A stretch of 40,290 nt of DNA from Alphaproteobacteria bacterium (GTDB lineage Bacteria; Pseudomonadota; Alphaproteobacteria; UBA9219), in NCBI GenBank assembly GCA_028708035.1, contig JAQVZU010000006.1, forward strand, positions 1 through 40,290, in the 5' to 3' direction. How positions within the stretch are numbered: the stretch's first letter is position 1; each line of letters opens with the position of its first letter. Made by a program: the position numbers and the translations under genes. This document shows positions 6,986 through 15,587 of the stretch, one piece after another. The notes below the pieces were generated by a model. The model saw only the letters and a list, made by a program, of their open reading frames with translations. It did no database searches and had not been told where the DNA came from.

Positions 6986-8776
6986 GTGAGACATCCGGAC
7001 CCAACGCCTGCGCATCTTGCGGCTCTTCAGGGACAAGGCAAATCTTCCTGGGCTTTGCTTAGAAGGCTTGTCGGCGCCTATCTAAAGCCGCATCGAAACC
7101 ATTTTTTCGCAGCCATGGCCTTTATGGCCATTGCGGCATCGATGCGCGGCGTGTTTACCCATACCTTACAGTACGTTGTCGATGGGATGATCCAGCGGCG
7201 CGGGCTAATTTACATGGGCTGGGTCTGCGCATTCATTATTGGTAGCTTCTGGTTGCGAAGCGCGACCGTTTATTTTCATACCATTCTTATGAACCGGATA
7301 GGCCAGCGAATCGTGGCCACCGTCCAGCAGGAGATATGCGAGCATCTGATGCGATCCGACCTCGCCTTTTTCCATGCCAACGCATCGGGGATGCTTGTGT
7401 CGCGCGTTATTAACGACGTTGCGATCATGCGGCAAGCGGTAAACGAATGTCTGCTCAACTCATTCAGGGGCGGTCTTGAGTTAGCCACGCTGATCGGCGT
7501 GATGTTTTATCAGGACTGGAGGCTGTCCTGCATTGTGTTCGCCGTGTTTCCGCTATCGGCGTTTTATGTGGCGCGGATCGGAAAAAGAATCCGGAAACTG
7601 GCTTTCAATACGCAAAATGCGACTGGCGATCTTTCGGCGCTGCTTAATCAAACTTTTCAGGGAGTTCGACACGTCAAAGCGTACGGGAACGAGGAACTTG
7701 AGGTCAATCGTGTCCGGACACTAACCGAAACAATTTATAAACTTTCACTCAAGAGCATCAGGGTCTCGGCGCTAACGGGGCCTGTGATGGAAGTCCTCAG
7801 CAGCGTAGCCATTGCGGCGCTTGTAATGTACGGCTATTTGCAAGTCGAGCACGGGACCAACACGCCGGGCGATCTCGTCGCGTTTATCGCATCGTTCGTT
7901 CTGGCATATGATCCTATGAAGCGGATGGGGCGCGTGAGCGCGCAATTTCAAGCCGGGCTTGCGGCGGCGGACCGCGTTTTTATGCTGCTTGACGTGAAGC
8001 CGGAGATCGTTGATTCCCCTTCGGCAAGCGCACTTAAAATCACGGATTACTCAGTGGGGCTTGAGGATGTGGCGTTCTCCTATCCGGACGGCACGCTCGC
8101 GCTTGAAGGGCTCAGCCTCAATGTTCCGCATGGGAAAACCGTGGCCATAGTTGGTTCCAGCGGCGCCGGGAAATCCACGATCATCAACCTGATTCCGCGA
8201 TTTTACGATGTGCAATCGGGGCGCATTACCGTCGGCGGCATCGATGTGCGAGATGTAAGCATGGGCAGTTTGCGCTCAAAAATTGCGCTGGTCAGCCAGG
8301 AAACGGCGCTTTTCGACGACACGATACGGGCTAATATCGGGTACGGAAAGCTCGACGCTTCCGCCGAGGAGATCGAACGGGCCGCCGAAGCCGCTTCGGC
8401 GGATGGTTTTATCCGGTGCCTGCCGCAGGGCTACGATACACGGGTCGGCGAATTCGGGATCAAGCTTTCGGGAGGACAGCGCCAGCGCATCGCGATCGCA
8501 CGCGCTATGTTGCGTAACGCACCGATATTGCTCTTGGACGAAGCCACATCAGCGCTCGATAACGAGTCCGAAAGAGCGGTGCAAGCGGCGCTCAAGAGAT
8601 TGCAAGAAGGCCGCACCACCATCGTGGTCGCGCACCGGCTTTCGACAATCGTCGATGCCGATGTCATTGTCGTGCTTGAAAAAGGCAAAGCTGTCGAACT
8701 CGGCGCTCATGCCGAGCTTATTTCCAGAGGCGGCGCGTACGCGAAACTGTATGGAATGCAAGGAAACTGCGCATGA
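6986..8776 (+). CDS. MsbA-type ABC exporter (fused membrane and ATPase domains)
   Basis: A 596-residue half-transporter. The N-terminal 340 residues form the membrane domain with about six hydrophobic segments. The C-terminal ATPase has Walker A GSSGAGKST (390-398), signature LSGGQ (494-498), Walker B with D518-E519, a D-loop SALD and the switch histidine in VAHRLSTI. The overall type matches MsbA-like lipid or multidrug exporters that act as homodimers in the inner membrane; the substrate is not evident, so I give no gene symbol. I chose GTG at 6986, four bases after the tyrS stop, preceded by AAGGCGG. An ATG at 6929 inside tyrS is the alternative. The 3' end overlaps the MBL-fold gene (ATGA). 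Confidence 0.9.
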   Translation: MRHPDPTPAHLAALQGQGKSSWALLRRLVGAYLKPHRNHFFAAMAFMAIAASMRGVFTHTLQYVVDGMIQRRGLIYMGWVCAFIIGSFWLRSATVYFHTILMNRIGQRIVATVQQEICEHLMRSDLAFFHANASGMLVSRVINDVAIMRQAVNECLLNSFRGGLELATLIGVMFYQDWRLSCIVFAVFPLSAFYVARIGKRIRKLAFNTQNATGDLSALLNQTFQGVRHVKAYGNEELEVNRVRTLTETIYKLSLKSIRVSALTGPVMEVLSSVAIAALVMYGYLQVEHGTNTPGDLVAFIASFVLAYDPMKRMGRVSAQFQAGLAAADRVFMLLDVKPEIVDSPSASALKITDYSVGLEDVAFSYPDGTLALEGLSLNVPHGKTVAIVGSSGAGKSTIINLIPRFYDVQSGRITVGGIDVRDVSMGSLRSKIALVSQETALFDDTIRANIGYGKLDASAEEIERAAEAASADGFIRCLPQGYDTRVGEFGIKLSGGQRQRIAIARAMLRNAPILLLDEATSALDNESERAVQAALKRLQEGRTTIVVAHRLSTIVDADVIVVLEKGKAVELGAHAELISRGGAYAKLYGMQGNCA

Positions 8777-9603
8777 AAATAGTTTCTGTCATAGAGAACC
8801 TTCAGGATGAAGAACAGCGCCTTTGCCATGAGCATGGTTTATGCCTTTATATCGAGGCAGATTCCGCCAAATTCCTTTTCGACACAGGAGCCAGCGAAGC
8901 GTTTATAAAAAACGCGCAGGACCTTGGCATTGACGTGAAGAACGTAGAATTTGCCATCCTATCGCACGGGCATCACGACCATAGCGGCGGACTTTTAACG
9001 CTATTCAGGGAAAATGAGGAAGCTCCTGTCTACATGAAGCAGGAAGCCTTAGGGGAATTTTTCGCGAAGGAGCCTTCCGGGTATCGGGCAAACGGAACGG
9101 ACCCGCGCGTTTTGGCGGAATTCGGGAACCGGATTCGATTTATAAAAGGCGCCTGTGAAGTTGCAGAAAATGTGTTTTTAATTGCAAACATTCCTCACAA
9201 CTATCCTACGCCCGAAGGAAATAGGCTTTTGTACACGAAAAAGGATGGGGAGATCCTTCCCGACGATTTCGCTCACGAGCTGTTGCTTATTGTCAGGGAG
9301 AAAGACGGCATCGTTGTGTTTTCCGGATGCTCACATAATGGCATTGAAAATATGCTCGACGTTGCAAAGAGCCAGTTCAAAGGCGAGAAGATCAAGGCGG
9401 TCATCGGCGGCTTTCATTTGATCCGGATGCCGAAATCCGCATGCGACAACGCTATCAAAGCACTGGCACAGCGCTTTGATAGAGAGAAGATCGAACATAT
9501 TTATACATGTCATTGCACAGGCATCGATGCTTTCAATGCTTTGAAGGAGCAACTTGGAAAATCGATCTCTTACTTCCAGACGGGGAAAATGGTAGAGCTT
9601 TGA
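8773..9603 (+). CDS. MBL-fold metallo-hydrolase, dihydropterin-synthase-like group
   Basis: A 276-residue metallo-beta-lactamase-fold enzyme. The metal-binding HxHxDH motif is SHGHHDHSGG starting at residue 64. Later histidines occur in GCSHNGIENM, in GGFHL and in the C-terminal CHCTG. This layout matches the group annotated as 7,8-dihydropterin-6-yl-methyl-ribofuranosylaminobenzene phosphate synthase-like (COG1237). Bacterial members have unknown substrates, so the pterin name should not be taken as function. The ATG overlaps the TGA of the ABC exporter gene by four bases, implying translational coupling and co-expression with tyrS and the exporter. Confidence 0.88.
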   Translation: MKIVSVIENLQDEEQRLCHEHGLCLYIEADSAKFLFDTGASEAFIKNAQDLGIDVKNVEFAILSHGHHDHSGGLLTLFRENEEAPVYMKQEALGEFFAKEPSGYRANGTDPRVLAEFGNRIRFIKGACEVAENVFLIANIPHNYPTPEGNRLLYTKKDGEILPDDFAHELLLIVREKDGIVVFSGCSHNGIENMLDVAKSQFKGEKIKAVIGGFHLIRMPKSACDNAIKALAQRFDREKIEHIYTCHCTGIDAFNALKEQLGKSISYFQTGKMVEL

Positions 9604-9645
9604 AAAGCTGAATTGCAGCTTCCCTTCCTGAGCCCTTCGCCTAAA

Positions 9646-10437
9646 TCAATATTGATACTCGCATGTGCTTTTCTTCGTGCCCGTGTAGGTAACGACCAAG
9701 CCCTTGACTGCGCGGGTTGGCAGAGGACAGTTCACCTTTTTAAGTGTGACTTGGATGCGGTCGTTCAGCATAATAAGCGATCCGGCGTTTCCTGGGACTG
9801 TCGGACCAACCTTACATAAGGCGCGAGCGCGCAGATGGTACTCGTTGATTGTGCCCGCATATTGAACATTTGAAATATGTGACAAGCCATAGCCGAAACT
9901 GTATGTGCCTTTGTCCGTATTCATTAGCCCGCGTGGCGCGAGATAACAGTTCTTCGAAATTTCATTGGTCGAGAGTCCCAGCTTCTTCCTGATTTTTTTT
10001 GCATCCTCGTCGCTGAGCGTCGATTTGTCGCTGAAAGAAATGCTCAGAACATAGGGAAGGATTTTGTTCTGCGGATCGGGAAGATCCTTAAAGCTCATTA
10101 TTTTTGTACGGTTAAGTCTCTTTGATTTTGTATAAAGACCTCGCAGGAGAGGATTTGTAACCCATGGACCAACGCTTGGAGGGAGGTCGTCATTTGTGGC
10201 TCCTTTTTTTATGCCAGCGCCGCGTGATCTTTCGGTATTTTTTTCAGGTTCTCTGCTATTAATTGTCGTGCCTTTTTTTTCAGAAGGAGCCGGTTCACTT
10301 GGTTTTTGCGGAGCCATCAGCCCCATGTTGGCGGAAGTATTGGCTCCTGGAACTAAAACATTTCCGGCCAATCCAGCCCCAGAAAGTAGCAATGCTGTTG
10401 TTAAAAGACCAAAAACGGCATAATACTTCCGGCGCAT
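9646..10437 (-). CDS. exported protein of unknown function
   Basis: A 263-residue protein starting with a basic MRRK and a hydrophobic stretch (about residues 6-26) that reads as a signal peptide or membrane anchor. Residues 35-85 are low-complexity Pro/Ser/Glu/Lys, a likely flexible linker. A more ordered C-terminal half (about 95-263) holds three cysteines (in KNCYLAPRG, RALCKVG and KVNCPLP) plus CEYQY at the end, four in all, which would suit two disulfides in the periplasm. I chose the ATG at 10437, preceded by GGGGG five bases away, over a TTG 12 bases upstream. It converges on the MBL-fold gene. I do not recognise the family. Confidence 0.7.
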   Translation of the reverse strand: MRRKYYAVFGLLTTALLLSGAGLAGNVLVPGANTSANMGLMAPQKPSEPAPSEKKGTTINSREPEKNTERSRGAGIKKGATNDDLPPSVGPWVTNPLLRGLYTKSKRLNRTKIMSFKDLPDPQNKILPYVLSISFSDKSTLSDEDAKKIRKKLGLSTNEISKNCYLAPRGLMNTDKGTYSFGYGLSHISNVQYAGTINEYHLRARALCKVGPTVPGNAGSLIMLNDRIQVTLKKVNCPLPTRAVKGLVVTYTGTKKSTCEYQY

Positions 10438-10563
10438 AGCTGCCCCCAAGCGGTTTTCACTACCAAAAATTAAGAATATGCAGATACATTTGGCAGTGAC
10501 AGTAGAATAAGTAAGTAATAGTCAATAAATCGTCAATTGCTAAAAACTTTCGTTGGCGCATCC

Positions 10564-11070
10564 ATGAGTGTGAAGAGGCTCATCTACTTAAGTGTTTTGG
10601 CGCTCGTCCTTTTTTTGGTGTTTGACGGGTATGTCTATTCGCGTCCGCCTTTCAGAATGTCGAATTTCACTGTCGTGCGCCAAAATGGCACATCAGTGCT
10701 TTTTAAGGCAGAGGTCGCCCTCAGTCCCAGTGAACAGGCTTATGGACTTATGTTCGCAAAGAAGCTTGAGACCGACACAGGGATGATTTTCCCGTTTCCA
10801 GAACCCAAACCAGCTTCTTTTTGGATGAAAAACACCTTTATTCCCCTCGACTTGCTTTTCATAAAGACCGATGGAACAATTGCCAAAATCGTTGCTAGCG
10901 CTCGGCCAAAAGATGAAACGCCGATGTCCTCTCCCGGGCTGGTCACTGCAGTGATCGAAATTAACGGCGGATTGTCCAAGAAAATGGGAATTCGCGAGGG
11001 TGACAAGGTGTTTTCTCCTGTGATAAAAACCGGAAATCAAGCGGAAGTTCCCGCGATCAGAGAAGAGTAG
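10564..11070 (+). CDS. DUF192 family exported protein
   Basis: A 168-residue protein with a hydrophobic N-terminal segment (about 5-22), giving a signal peptide or anchor, followed by a DUF192 domain. The domain landmarks are SPSEQAYGLMFAKKL, TGMIFPFPEP, SFWMKNTFIPLDLLFI and the IEINGG stretch before the GIREGDKV end. DUF192 is a widespread small beta-rich domain with no established reaction. The ATG at 10564 is used because the longer ORF begins at a TTG without a ribosome-binding site; GTG at 10570 is also possible. It lies 62 bases before glpX on the same strand. Confidence 0.88.
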   Translation: MSVKRLIYLSVLALVLFLVFDGYVYSRPPFRMSNFTVVRQNGTSVLFKAEVALSPSEQAYGLMFAKKLETDTGMIFPFPEPKPASFWMKNTFIPLDLLFIKTDGTIAKIVASARPKDETPMSSPGLVTAVIEINGGLSKKMGIREGDKVFSPVIKTGNQAEVPAIREE

Positions 11071-11099
11071 TAAAACCCCTTTCCACGTGTTAAGAGTCG

Positions 11100-11123
11100 C
11101 CTCGATCTTGTTTAAATTCGAGG
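11100..11123 (+). promoter_or_regulatory. hairpin covering the glpX ribosome-binding site
   Basis: CCTCGA at 11100-11105 can pair with TCGAGG at 11118-11123 across a 12-base loop. The right arm includes most of the GAGGGGA Shine-Dalgarno sequence ahead of the glpX ATG at 11133. It could modulate glpX translation, or be a weak terminator for the DUF192 gene, since T residues follow. Confidence 0.35.
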
Positions 11124-11132
11124 GGAATTTTT

Positions 11133-12116
11133 ATGTCTGTCGATCCAGCCTATAACGACCGCAACCTCGCCATGGAATTGGTCCGCGTGAGCGAAGCCGC
11201 CGCACTTTCAGCATCTCTTTTAGTCGGGCGCGGAGATGAAAAAGCCGCCGATCAGGCCGCCGTCAACGCCATGCGCCGGACGCTTAATATTCTCGACATC
11301 AACGGGACAGTTGTTATCGGCGAAGGCGAGCGGGACGAAGCCCCGATGCTGTACATCGGAGAAAAGGTCGGGTCGGGAAAGGGCCCCAAAGTCGATATCG
11401 CGCTTGATCCTCTGGAAGGCACGTCGATCACAGCGCGAGGCGGAGCGAATGCATTAGCCGTCGTTGCTCTAGCAGAAGCTGGCGGATTCCTTCACGCGCC
11501 GGACGTTTACATGGACAAAATAGCTGTAGGCGCAGGGCTTCCCGCCAATGTGGTCGATCTGGACGCATCTCCCGCCGAGAACATCAAAAACCTCGCAAAA
11601 GCAAAAGGGGCGGAAATATCGGATATACAGGTTTGCATTCTCGAACGCCCCCGCCATAACGAGTTGATCGCGAAGGTTCGCGAGACCGGCGCGCGTATCA
11701 TGCTGATCGGTGACGGCGACGTTTCGGGTATCATCGCAACGTCGCAAGCGGATACGGGCGTGGACCTGTATTTAGGCTCCGGAGGAGCACCCGAGGGCGT
11801 TTTGGCCGCCGCGGCGCTGCAGTGCATCGGCGGGTTCATGCAAGGTCGCCTGCTGTTTCGTAACGACGACGAACGAGGCCGGGCGGCGAAGGCTGGGATC
11901 AAAGACCTGAACCGCAAATATGAGATGCACGATTTGGCGCACGGGGACGTGATGTTCTCGGCCACCGGCGTGACCAATGGCACGATGCTTAAGGGCGTTC
12001 GCAGGTTCGCGGGCGGAGCCGAGACGCACACTGTCGTTATGCGGTCGAGAAGCGGAACGGTGCGTTATATCGAAGCGCATCATAACTTCCGCCGCAAACC
12101 ATTCGTCGAGGCATAA
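11133..12116 (+). CDS. glpX: class II fructose-1,6-bisphosphatase
   Basis: A 327-residue GlpX-type phosphatase that removes the 1-phosphate of fructose-1,6-bisphosphate in gluconeogenesis; some relatives also act on sedoheptulose-1,7-bisphosphate. Visible landmarks are GEGERDEAPMLYIGE, then the metal-binding DPLEGT in DIALDPLEGTSI, GANALAVVALAEAG, GDGDVSG and GSGGAPEGVLAAAAL. All are in the expected order for this Li-sensitive phosphatase family, and the length is normal. GAGGGGA precedes the ATG by about seven bases. I see no other glycolytic gene nearby. Confidence 0.96.
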   Translation: MSVDPAYNDRNLAMELVRVSEAAALSASLLVGRGDEKAADQAAVNAMRRTLNILDINGTVVIGEGERDEAPMLYIGEKVGSGKGPKVDIALDPLEGTSITARGGANALAVVALAEAGGFLHAPDVYMDKIAVGAGLPANVVDLDASPAENIKNLAKAKGAEISDIQVCILERPRHNELIAKVRETGARIMLIGDGDVSGIIATSQADTGVDLYLGSGGAPEGVLAAAALQCIGGFMQGRLLFRNDDERGRAAKAGIKDLNRKYEMHDLAHGDVMFSATGVTNGTMLKGVRRFAGGAETHTVVMRSRSGTVRYIEAHHNFRRKPFVEA

Positions 12117-12389
12117 CCGCCTATTATTCCAGGAAAGCGGGGATTTACCCTTGCGGGTTCACAGCATATGACAGGCTATCCAAGCTGTGGACCCTGTGGG
12201 CTTCCTATTTTTTGCCTTGTGCCGCTTATGTCTCTTTGTAGAGAACCTATGGTCTTAGCAACCGTTGTTATTGCGAATGCTGCCACCATAAAGCTTATAA
12301 GGTTCCGAAAAAACATGATTTACCCCCTTTTGGCTATGCATCATTCTAGCATGCGGCCATGGACAAAGGAGATTATGTTGTTTCGTATT
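12117..12389. other. intergenic stretch, 273 bases
   Basis: Lies between glpX and the convergent beta-helix gene. No gene, strong terminator or repeat was recognised in it. Confidence 0.4.
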
Positions 12390-13967
12390 TCAGGTCACAA
12401 GCTCCCAAAGCTTGCTTCCAACTGACTTTACAACGCGAACCGGAAGCCAGTCTTTTTCCGCGAGATTTTCTTTGGGGGTAAGAATTTCATTGTCGCCAAG
12501 TTGGAAATCAGCGGCGTTTACTCCCGCAGCCACGGTCGAGTTTGTGCCAAGAACACCTTTGGAAACAACGGCGTCGTTTTTGATAGTTACACGATCCCCG
12601 GCTTCTATGTCGGCAGCTGACACGTTATCCCCAACAGTCAGGTAATCGCCTGCTGTAACCCGCTTCAGCGTCGCGTTTGGGCCTACTGTCGCGCCGTAGA
12701 AGACAGTACTACCCTCAACGGTGCTGCCTTCACCAACAACGCCCTTAGTGCCCATAAATACATTCTGAATTGTACTGTTTCTACCGACAGTAATCTCTTC
12801 TCCGCCGCTGAAATCCTGAATAGTAGCGTCTTGTTCTATGCAAGCCTCTCTCCCAATGTAGAGAGTTCTAGCTTCTACGCCGCCTTTGATAATAGAGCTT
12901 TCGCCAATCTCGCCGTCTATCATCCGAACAGGCTCTCCCTTTTCCGATCCGATCTGAGTTTTGGGGAGGATTGTAAAACCGTTAAGCGTCACGTTATATA
13001 ATTCACTGCTTTTCCCTATTTCGCAGTCCGATATGTCAAAGGGGCCATGGATGGATGTTGCTTTTGGACTGCCTCCGACCTCATGGTACTCTCCCGTACT
13101 TTTGTATTCATATGTTACTACTTCGTTTTCGCCCGTTGCTTCATCTCCGATGAGACTTGATCTTGTAATTGTTCCGTTGCCCTCGACAGAAACGTTCTCT
13201 CCGATGTAAACGTCAGGTCCGATTTTAAGATCGCCGCCGCTTTTAATTTCAGCGCCTTTTTCCACCGTAACGTTGTCAGACCAAGTGACTCTGCCGATAA
13301 TGACGGCTTCTTTGGAGATAACACGTTTGTGTTCGGAATCGACGTAGTTTTCGTTGTCCTCATCATCTTGAGTGGTCTTTGAAGTGATATTCCATTTCCT
13401 ATCATCTTCATCCCACACATAACGTTGTTCGGTGACCGTGTTTTGCTTGTAAAGCTTGCCCGTTTCCTTGTCTAAGAAATAGTCAATATGATCATCATCA
13501 TCCGAGTCTTCCCAACCAACTTCCGTGCCATTTACTTTTGTATAATTGTGTTCTTTAAGGTGGCCGCGGGCAATAAATTGTCCGTCATCGTTTATGAAAT
13601 AGTACAGCTTATAATCTTTTCCATTATCACGAAAAACGATGTGCGGGTTTTCCGACGCCGCACTCGCGACCGGCAAGGGATCCTTCAAAGCATTTCCAAG
13701 GGCCTCGAGATCCTCTGCGGCGCCATTCCAATAAGTTACGATCCCGCCGAAACTGGCCTTCATTTCCTTGCCCTTGAATACTGTCGTATCTTCTGCAAAA
13801 TGGTCCTGGTGTAATACGGCCCCGGCACTGGCAGAGATTATGGAAAGCGCGCTGAAAAAAACGAACGCTTGTTTCATTCTTTTGGGAGTGCAGACCTGTT
13901 TAACAGTATTTTTGAAGCGCGCGCAAAGGTCGTTCGTACTCGAAAGGTAATTAGACAAGGTATCCAT
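12390..13967 (-). CDS. long beta-helix (hexapeptide-like) exported protein
   Basis: A 525-residue protein of unrecognised family. From about residue 200 to the end it is dominated by short repeating units with a V/I-G-x-x-S/A/T rhythm (for example GENVSVEGNGTITRSS, VGEGSTVEGSTVFYGATVG), which points to a left-handed beta-helix. The middle (about 90-195) carries very acidic stretches such as EDSDDDDHIDYF and QDDEDNENYVD, which look like cation-binding or spacer regions. A signal-like hydrophobic stretch is at 33-52, ending SAGA. The start at 13967 has GAGG five bases before it. An internal ATG at 13877 would place the signal peptide right at the N-terminus and may be the true start. A polymer-forming or surface role is inference. 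Confidence 0.7.
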   Translation of the reverse strand: MDTLSNYLSSTNDLCARFKNTVKQVCTPKRMKQAFVFFSALSIISASAGAVLHQDHFAEDTTVFKGKEMKASFGGIVTYWNGAAEDLEALGNALKDPLPVASAASENPHIVFRDNGKDYKLYYFINDDGQFIARGHLKEHNYTKVNGTEVGWEDSDDDDHIDYFLDKETGKLYKQNTVTEQRYVWDEDDRKWNITSKTTQDDEDNENYVDSEHKRVISKEAVIIGRVTWSDNVTVEKGAEIKSGGDLKIGPDVYIGENVSVEGNGTITRSSLIGDEATGENEVVTYEYKSTGEYHEVGGSPKATSIHGPFDISDCEIGKSSELYNVTLNGFTILPKTQIGSEKGEPVRMIDGEIGESSIIKGGVEARTLYIGREACIEQDATIQDFSGGEEITVGRNSTIQNVFMGTKGVVGEGSTVEGSTVFYGATVGPNATLKRVTAGDYLTVGDNVSAADIEAGDRVTIKNDAVVSKGVLGTNSTVAAGVNAADFQLGDNEILTPKENLAEKDWLPVRVVKSVGSKLWELVT

Positions 13968-14065
13968 AACAACCTCGAGAAACTGGAAAAAGAATAAACA
14001 ATCAGGATATTGCGTATTGTAACAACAGTTCCTATGCAACTAAATCGAAATCAGCGTAAGTGAAA

Positions 14066-14094
14066 ATAAAAAGCCGCCCAAAGGCGGCTTTTTG
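14066..14094 (-). terminator. intrinsic terminator after rpmE
   Basis: AAAGCCGCC pairs with GGCGGCTTT around a short CAAA loop, with A residues on one side and T residues on the other, so it can work in both directions. It is 16 bases past the rpmE stop on the minus strand. Confidence 0.85.
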
Positions 14095-14109
14095 TAACAT
14101 ATTGAAAGG

Positions 14110-14418
14110 CTAGGCCTTTTCCTTTTTCTTCTTCTTCGCGTCCGACGCGGTGGTTGTAAGCTTGATCTTTTCGGCAGGGGCCTCGGCCTTGGCTTCTTTC
14201 TTGCCCGTCAGACCCGCAAAGCGCTTGTTGAACTTGTCCAACTGGCCGCCGCGGTCTACCAAGCGATGCATGCCCGTCCATGCCGGGTGAACCTTGGGGT
14301 CCACGTCAAGATGCAGCTTGTCTCCCTTTTTGCCGTATGTGCTGCGTGTAACGAATTCCGTTCCGTCGGTCATAATGACGGTGATATCGTGATAATCGGG
14401 ATGGATGTTCTCTTTCAT
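14110..14418 (-). CDS. rpmE: 50S ribosomal protein L31
   Basis: A 102-residue protein. The first 70 residues are L31: [14 protein letters not shown], then the [13 protein letters not shown] core and a [12 protein letters not shown] stretch. The zinc-binding cysteines of C+ L31 proteins are absent, as in the C- form common in Alphaproteobacteria. After about residue 75 comes a Lys/Ala-rich tail ending in a run of lysines, which may contact rRNA. I chose the ATG at 14418, which has GAGG eight bases before it; the longer form begins with TTG upstream. It stands alone with a terminator directly behind it. Confidence 0.95.
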   Translation of the reverse strand: MKENIHPDYHDITVIMTDGTEFVTRSTYGKKGDKLHLDVDPKVHPAWTGMHRLVDRGGQLDKFNKRFAGLTGKKEAKAEAPAEKIKLTTTASDAKKKKKEKA

Positions 14419-14573
14419 CTTCATTTTCCTCATCTGGCCCAATAAAAGGACCTTTGGGTCTTATACGCTGCCCTGAAACGCGAGGCTTTCTTCTAGGAAA
14501 AGCTTGCCCAAAATGCAAGCTTTACTGTTAAATTCGTGACGATGGGGCTTAAAAAGGGTTAAAAGGCTTATTT

Positions 14574-15110
14574 ATGGCGCGTTGGTATTGCGATCTTGCT
14601 CCGGGACACCCCGTTCATGGAGCTTATCATGATATGGAATATGGCTTTCCCGTCAGTGACGAGCGTGCGCTTTTCGAACGGCTATCACTTGAAATTATGC
14701 AAGCAGGCCTGTCATGGGAGATTGTGCTTAAGAAGCGCAAAGCGTTGAACAAAGCGTTTGACGGGTTCAGACCGGAAAAAGTCGCAGCATATGAGGAAGC
14801 CGAAATCGAAAGGCTTCTCGGAGACAAGACAATTATCCGCAACAGGCTTAAGATTCAAGCGGTTATCGCTAATGCGGGAACAGTGGTAGAGTTAAGAAAG
14901 TCTCATGGAGGCTTTGCGAAGTGGCTTTTGGCGCATCATCCGCAAGACAAAAGAGATTGGGTCAAGCTGTTCAAAAAAACTTTCCAATTCATGGGCGGAG
15001 AAATCACGGGGGAATTTCTCATGAGCATCGGCTACCTGCCCGGTGCTCATGAGCCTGATTGCCCAGCATATTCAAGAATAAATGATAAAAACTGGTTCCG
15101 AGAAAAATGA
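14574..15110 (+). CDS. tag: DNA-3-methyladenine glycosylase I
   Basis: A 178-residue base-excision repair enzyme that removes 3-methyladenine from alkylated DNA. The zinc-snap ligands of this family are all present: C6, H19 (in AYHDMEYG), H159 and C163 (in GAHEPDCPAY). Between them are the typical LEIMQAGLSWEIVLKKR region with the substrate-pocket Trp, and a helix-hairpin-helix region around KTIIRNRLKIQAVI. Length is close to the E. coli enzyme. The ribosome-binding site is weak (AAAGG about ten bases away). It is a single gene, converging on the clp operon. Confidence 0.95.
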   Translation: MARWYCDLAPGHPVHGAYHDMEYGFPVSDERALFERLSLEIMQAGLSWEIVLKKRKALNKAFDGFRPEKVAAYEEAEIERLLGDKTIIRNRLKIQAVIANAGTVVELRKSHGGFAKWLLAHHPQDKRDWVKLFKKTFQFMGGEITGEFLMSIGYLPGAHEPDCPAYSRINDKNWFREK

Positions 15111-15192
15111 CGTAGCCATTTATCTCCGAGCGTCCGCGAGGAATATGAACCAGAAACTATCCGATACTCGGATTGGGGGCGAATGCAGACAA

Positions 15193-15570
15193 CTACTTTT
15201 TCTTTTTCGTAAATGCGGCCGCGAGCCTGCGCATAGCGGACGCTTGGCGCTCGCTTGATTTTGGCGGAGGCACCGTTTCCCCCCGCCCCCTTCTGTCAGA
15301 GCGCGACGATGAAATGATGTCGTCAATCGCATGAGGGGATATGCTGTCCGCGCCGAAGGGCTCAAGTGTCTTTCCCTCGCCCCGATTACGCAAATAGGAG
15401 TCAATATGCCCCGATGCAATAGCCTTCAAGTGCGGCTTAGTCATTGCCAGCAAAAGCGCATGATCCCTGATTGTCCACGTAATCAAAAGCTTTAAAGCGT
15501 CGTGCTTGTTATTGCCCATAGCAATCAAAGCTTCCTTGATTTTCTCCTGGATCAGGCTGCTCTCGGGCAT
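15193..15570 (-). CDS. small unknown protein encoded behind clpX
   Basis: A 125-residue soluble protein. The N-terminal 60 residues look helical and ordered (KIKEALIAMGNNKHDALKLL, then TWTIRDHALLLAM), and the C-terminal half is Ser/Arg/Pro-rich and ends with KKKK. No family recognised. AGGA lies about eight bases before the ATG, and the start is 17 bases after the clpX stop on the same strand, so it is probably the third gene of a clpP-clpX transcript. A link to ClpXP (adaptor, inhibitor or substrate) is only suggested by position. Confidence 0.65.
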   Translation of the reverse strand: MPESSLIQEKIKEALIAMGNNKHDALKLLITWTIRDHALLLAMTKPHLKAIASGHIDSYLRNRGEGKTLEPFGADSISPHAIDDIISSSRSDRRGRGETVPPPKSSERQASAMRRLAAAFTKKKK

Positions 15571-15587
15571 CGAAGTTTTCCTTTCCC

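Noticed and set aside
9605-9621. AAGCTG/CAGCTT hairpin between convergent genes
   Set aside because: Only six base pairs and no T run on either strand.
11507-12031. 174-codon minus-strand ORF
   Set aside because: Fully antisense to glpX, no ribosome-binding site, Ser/Pro/Arg-rich.
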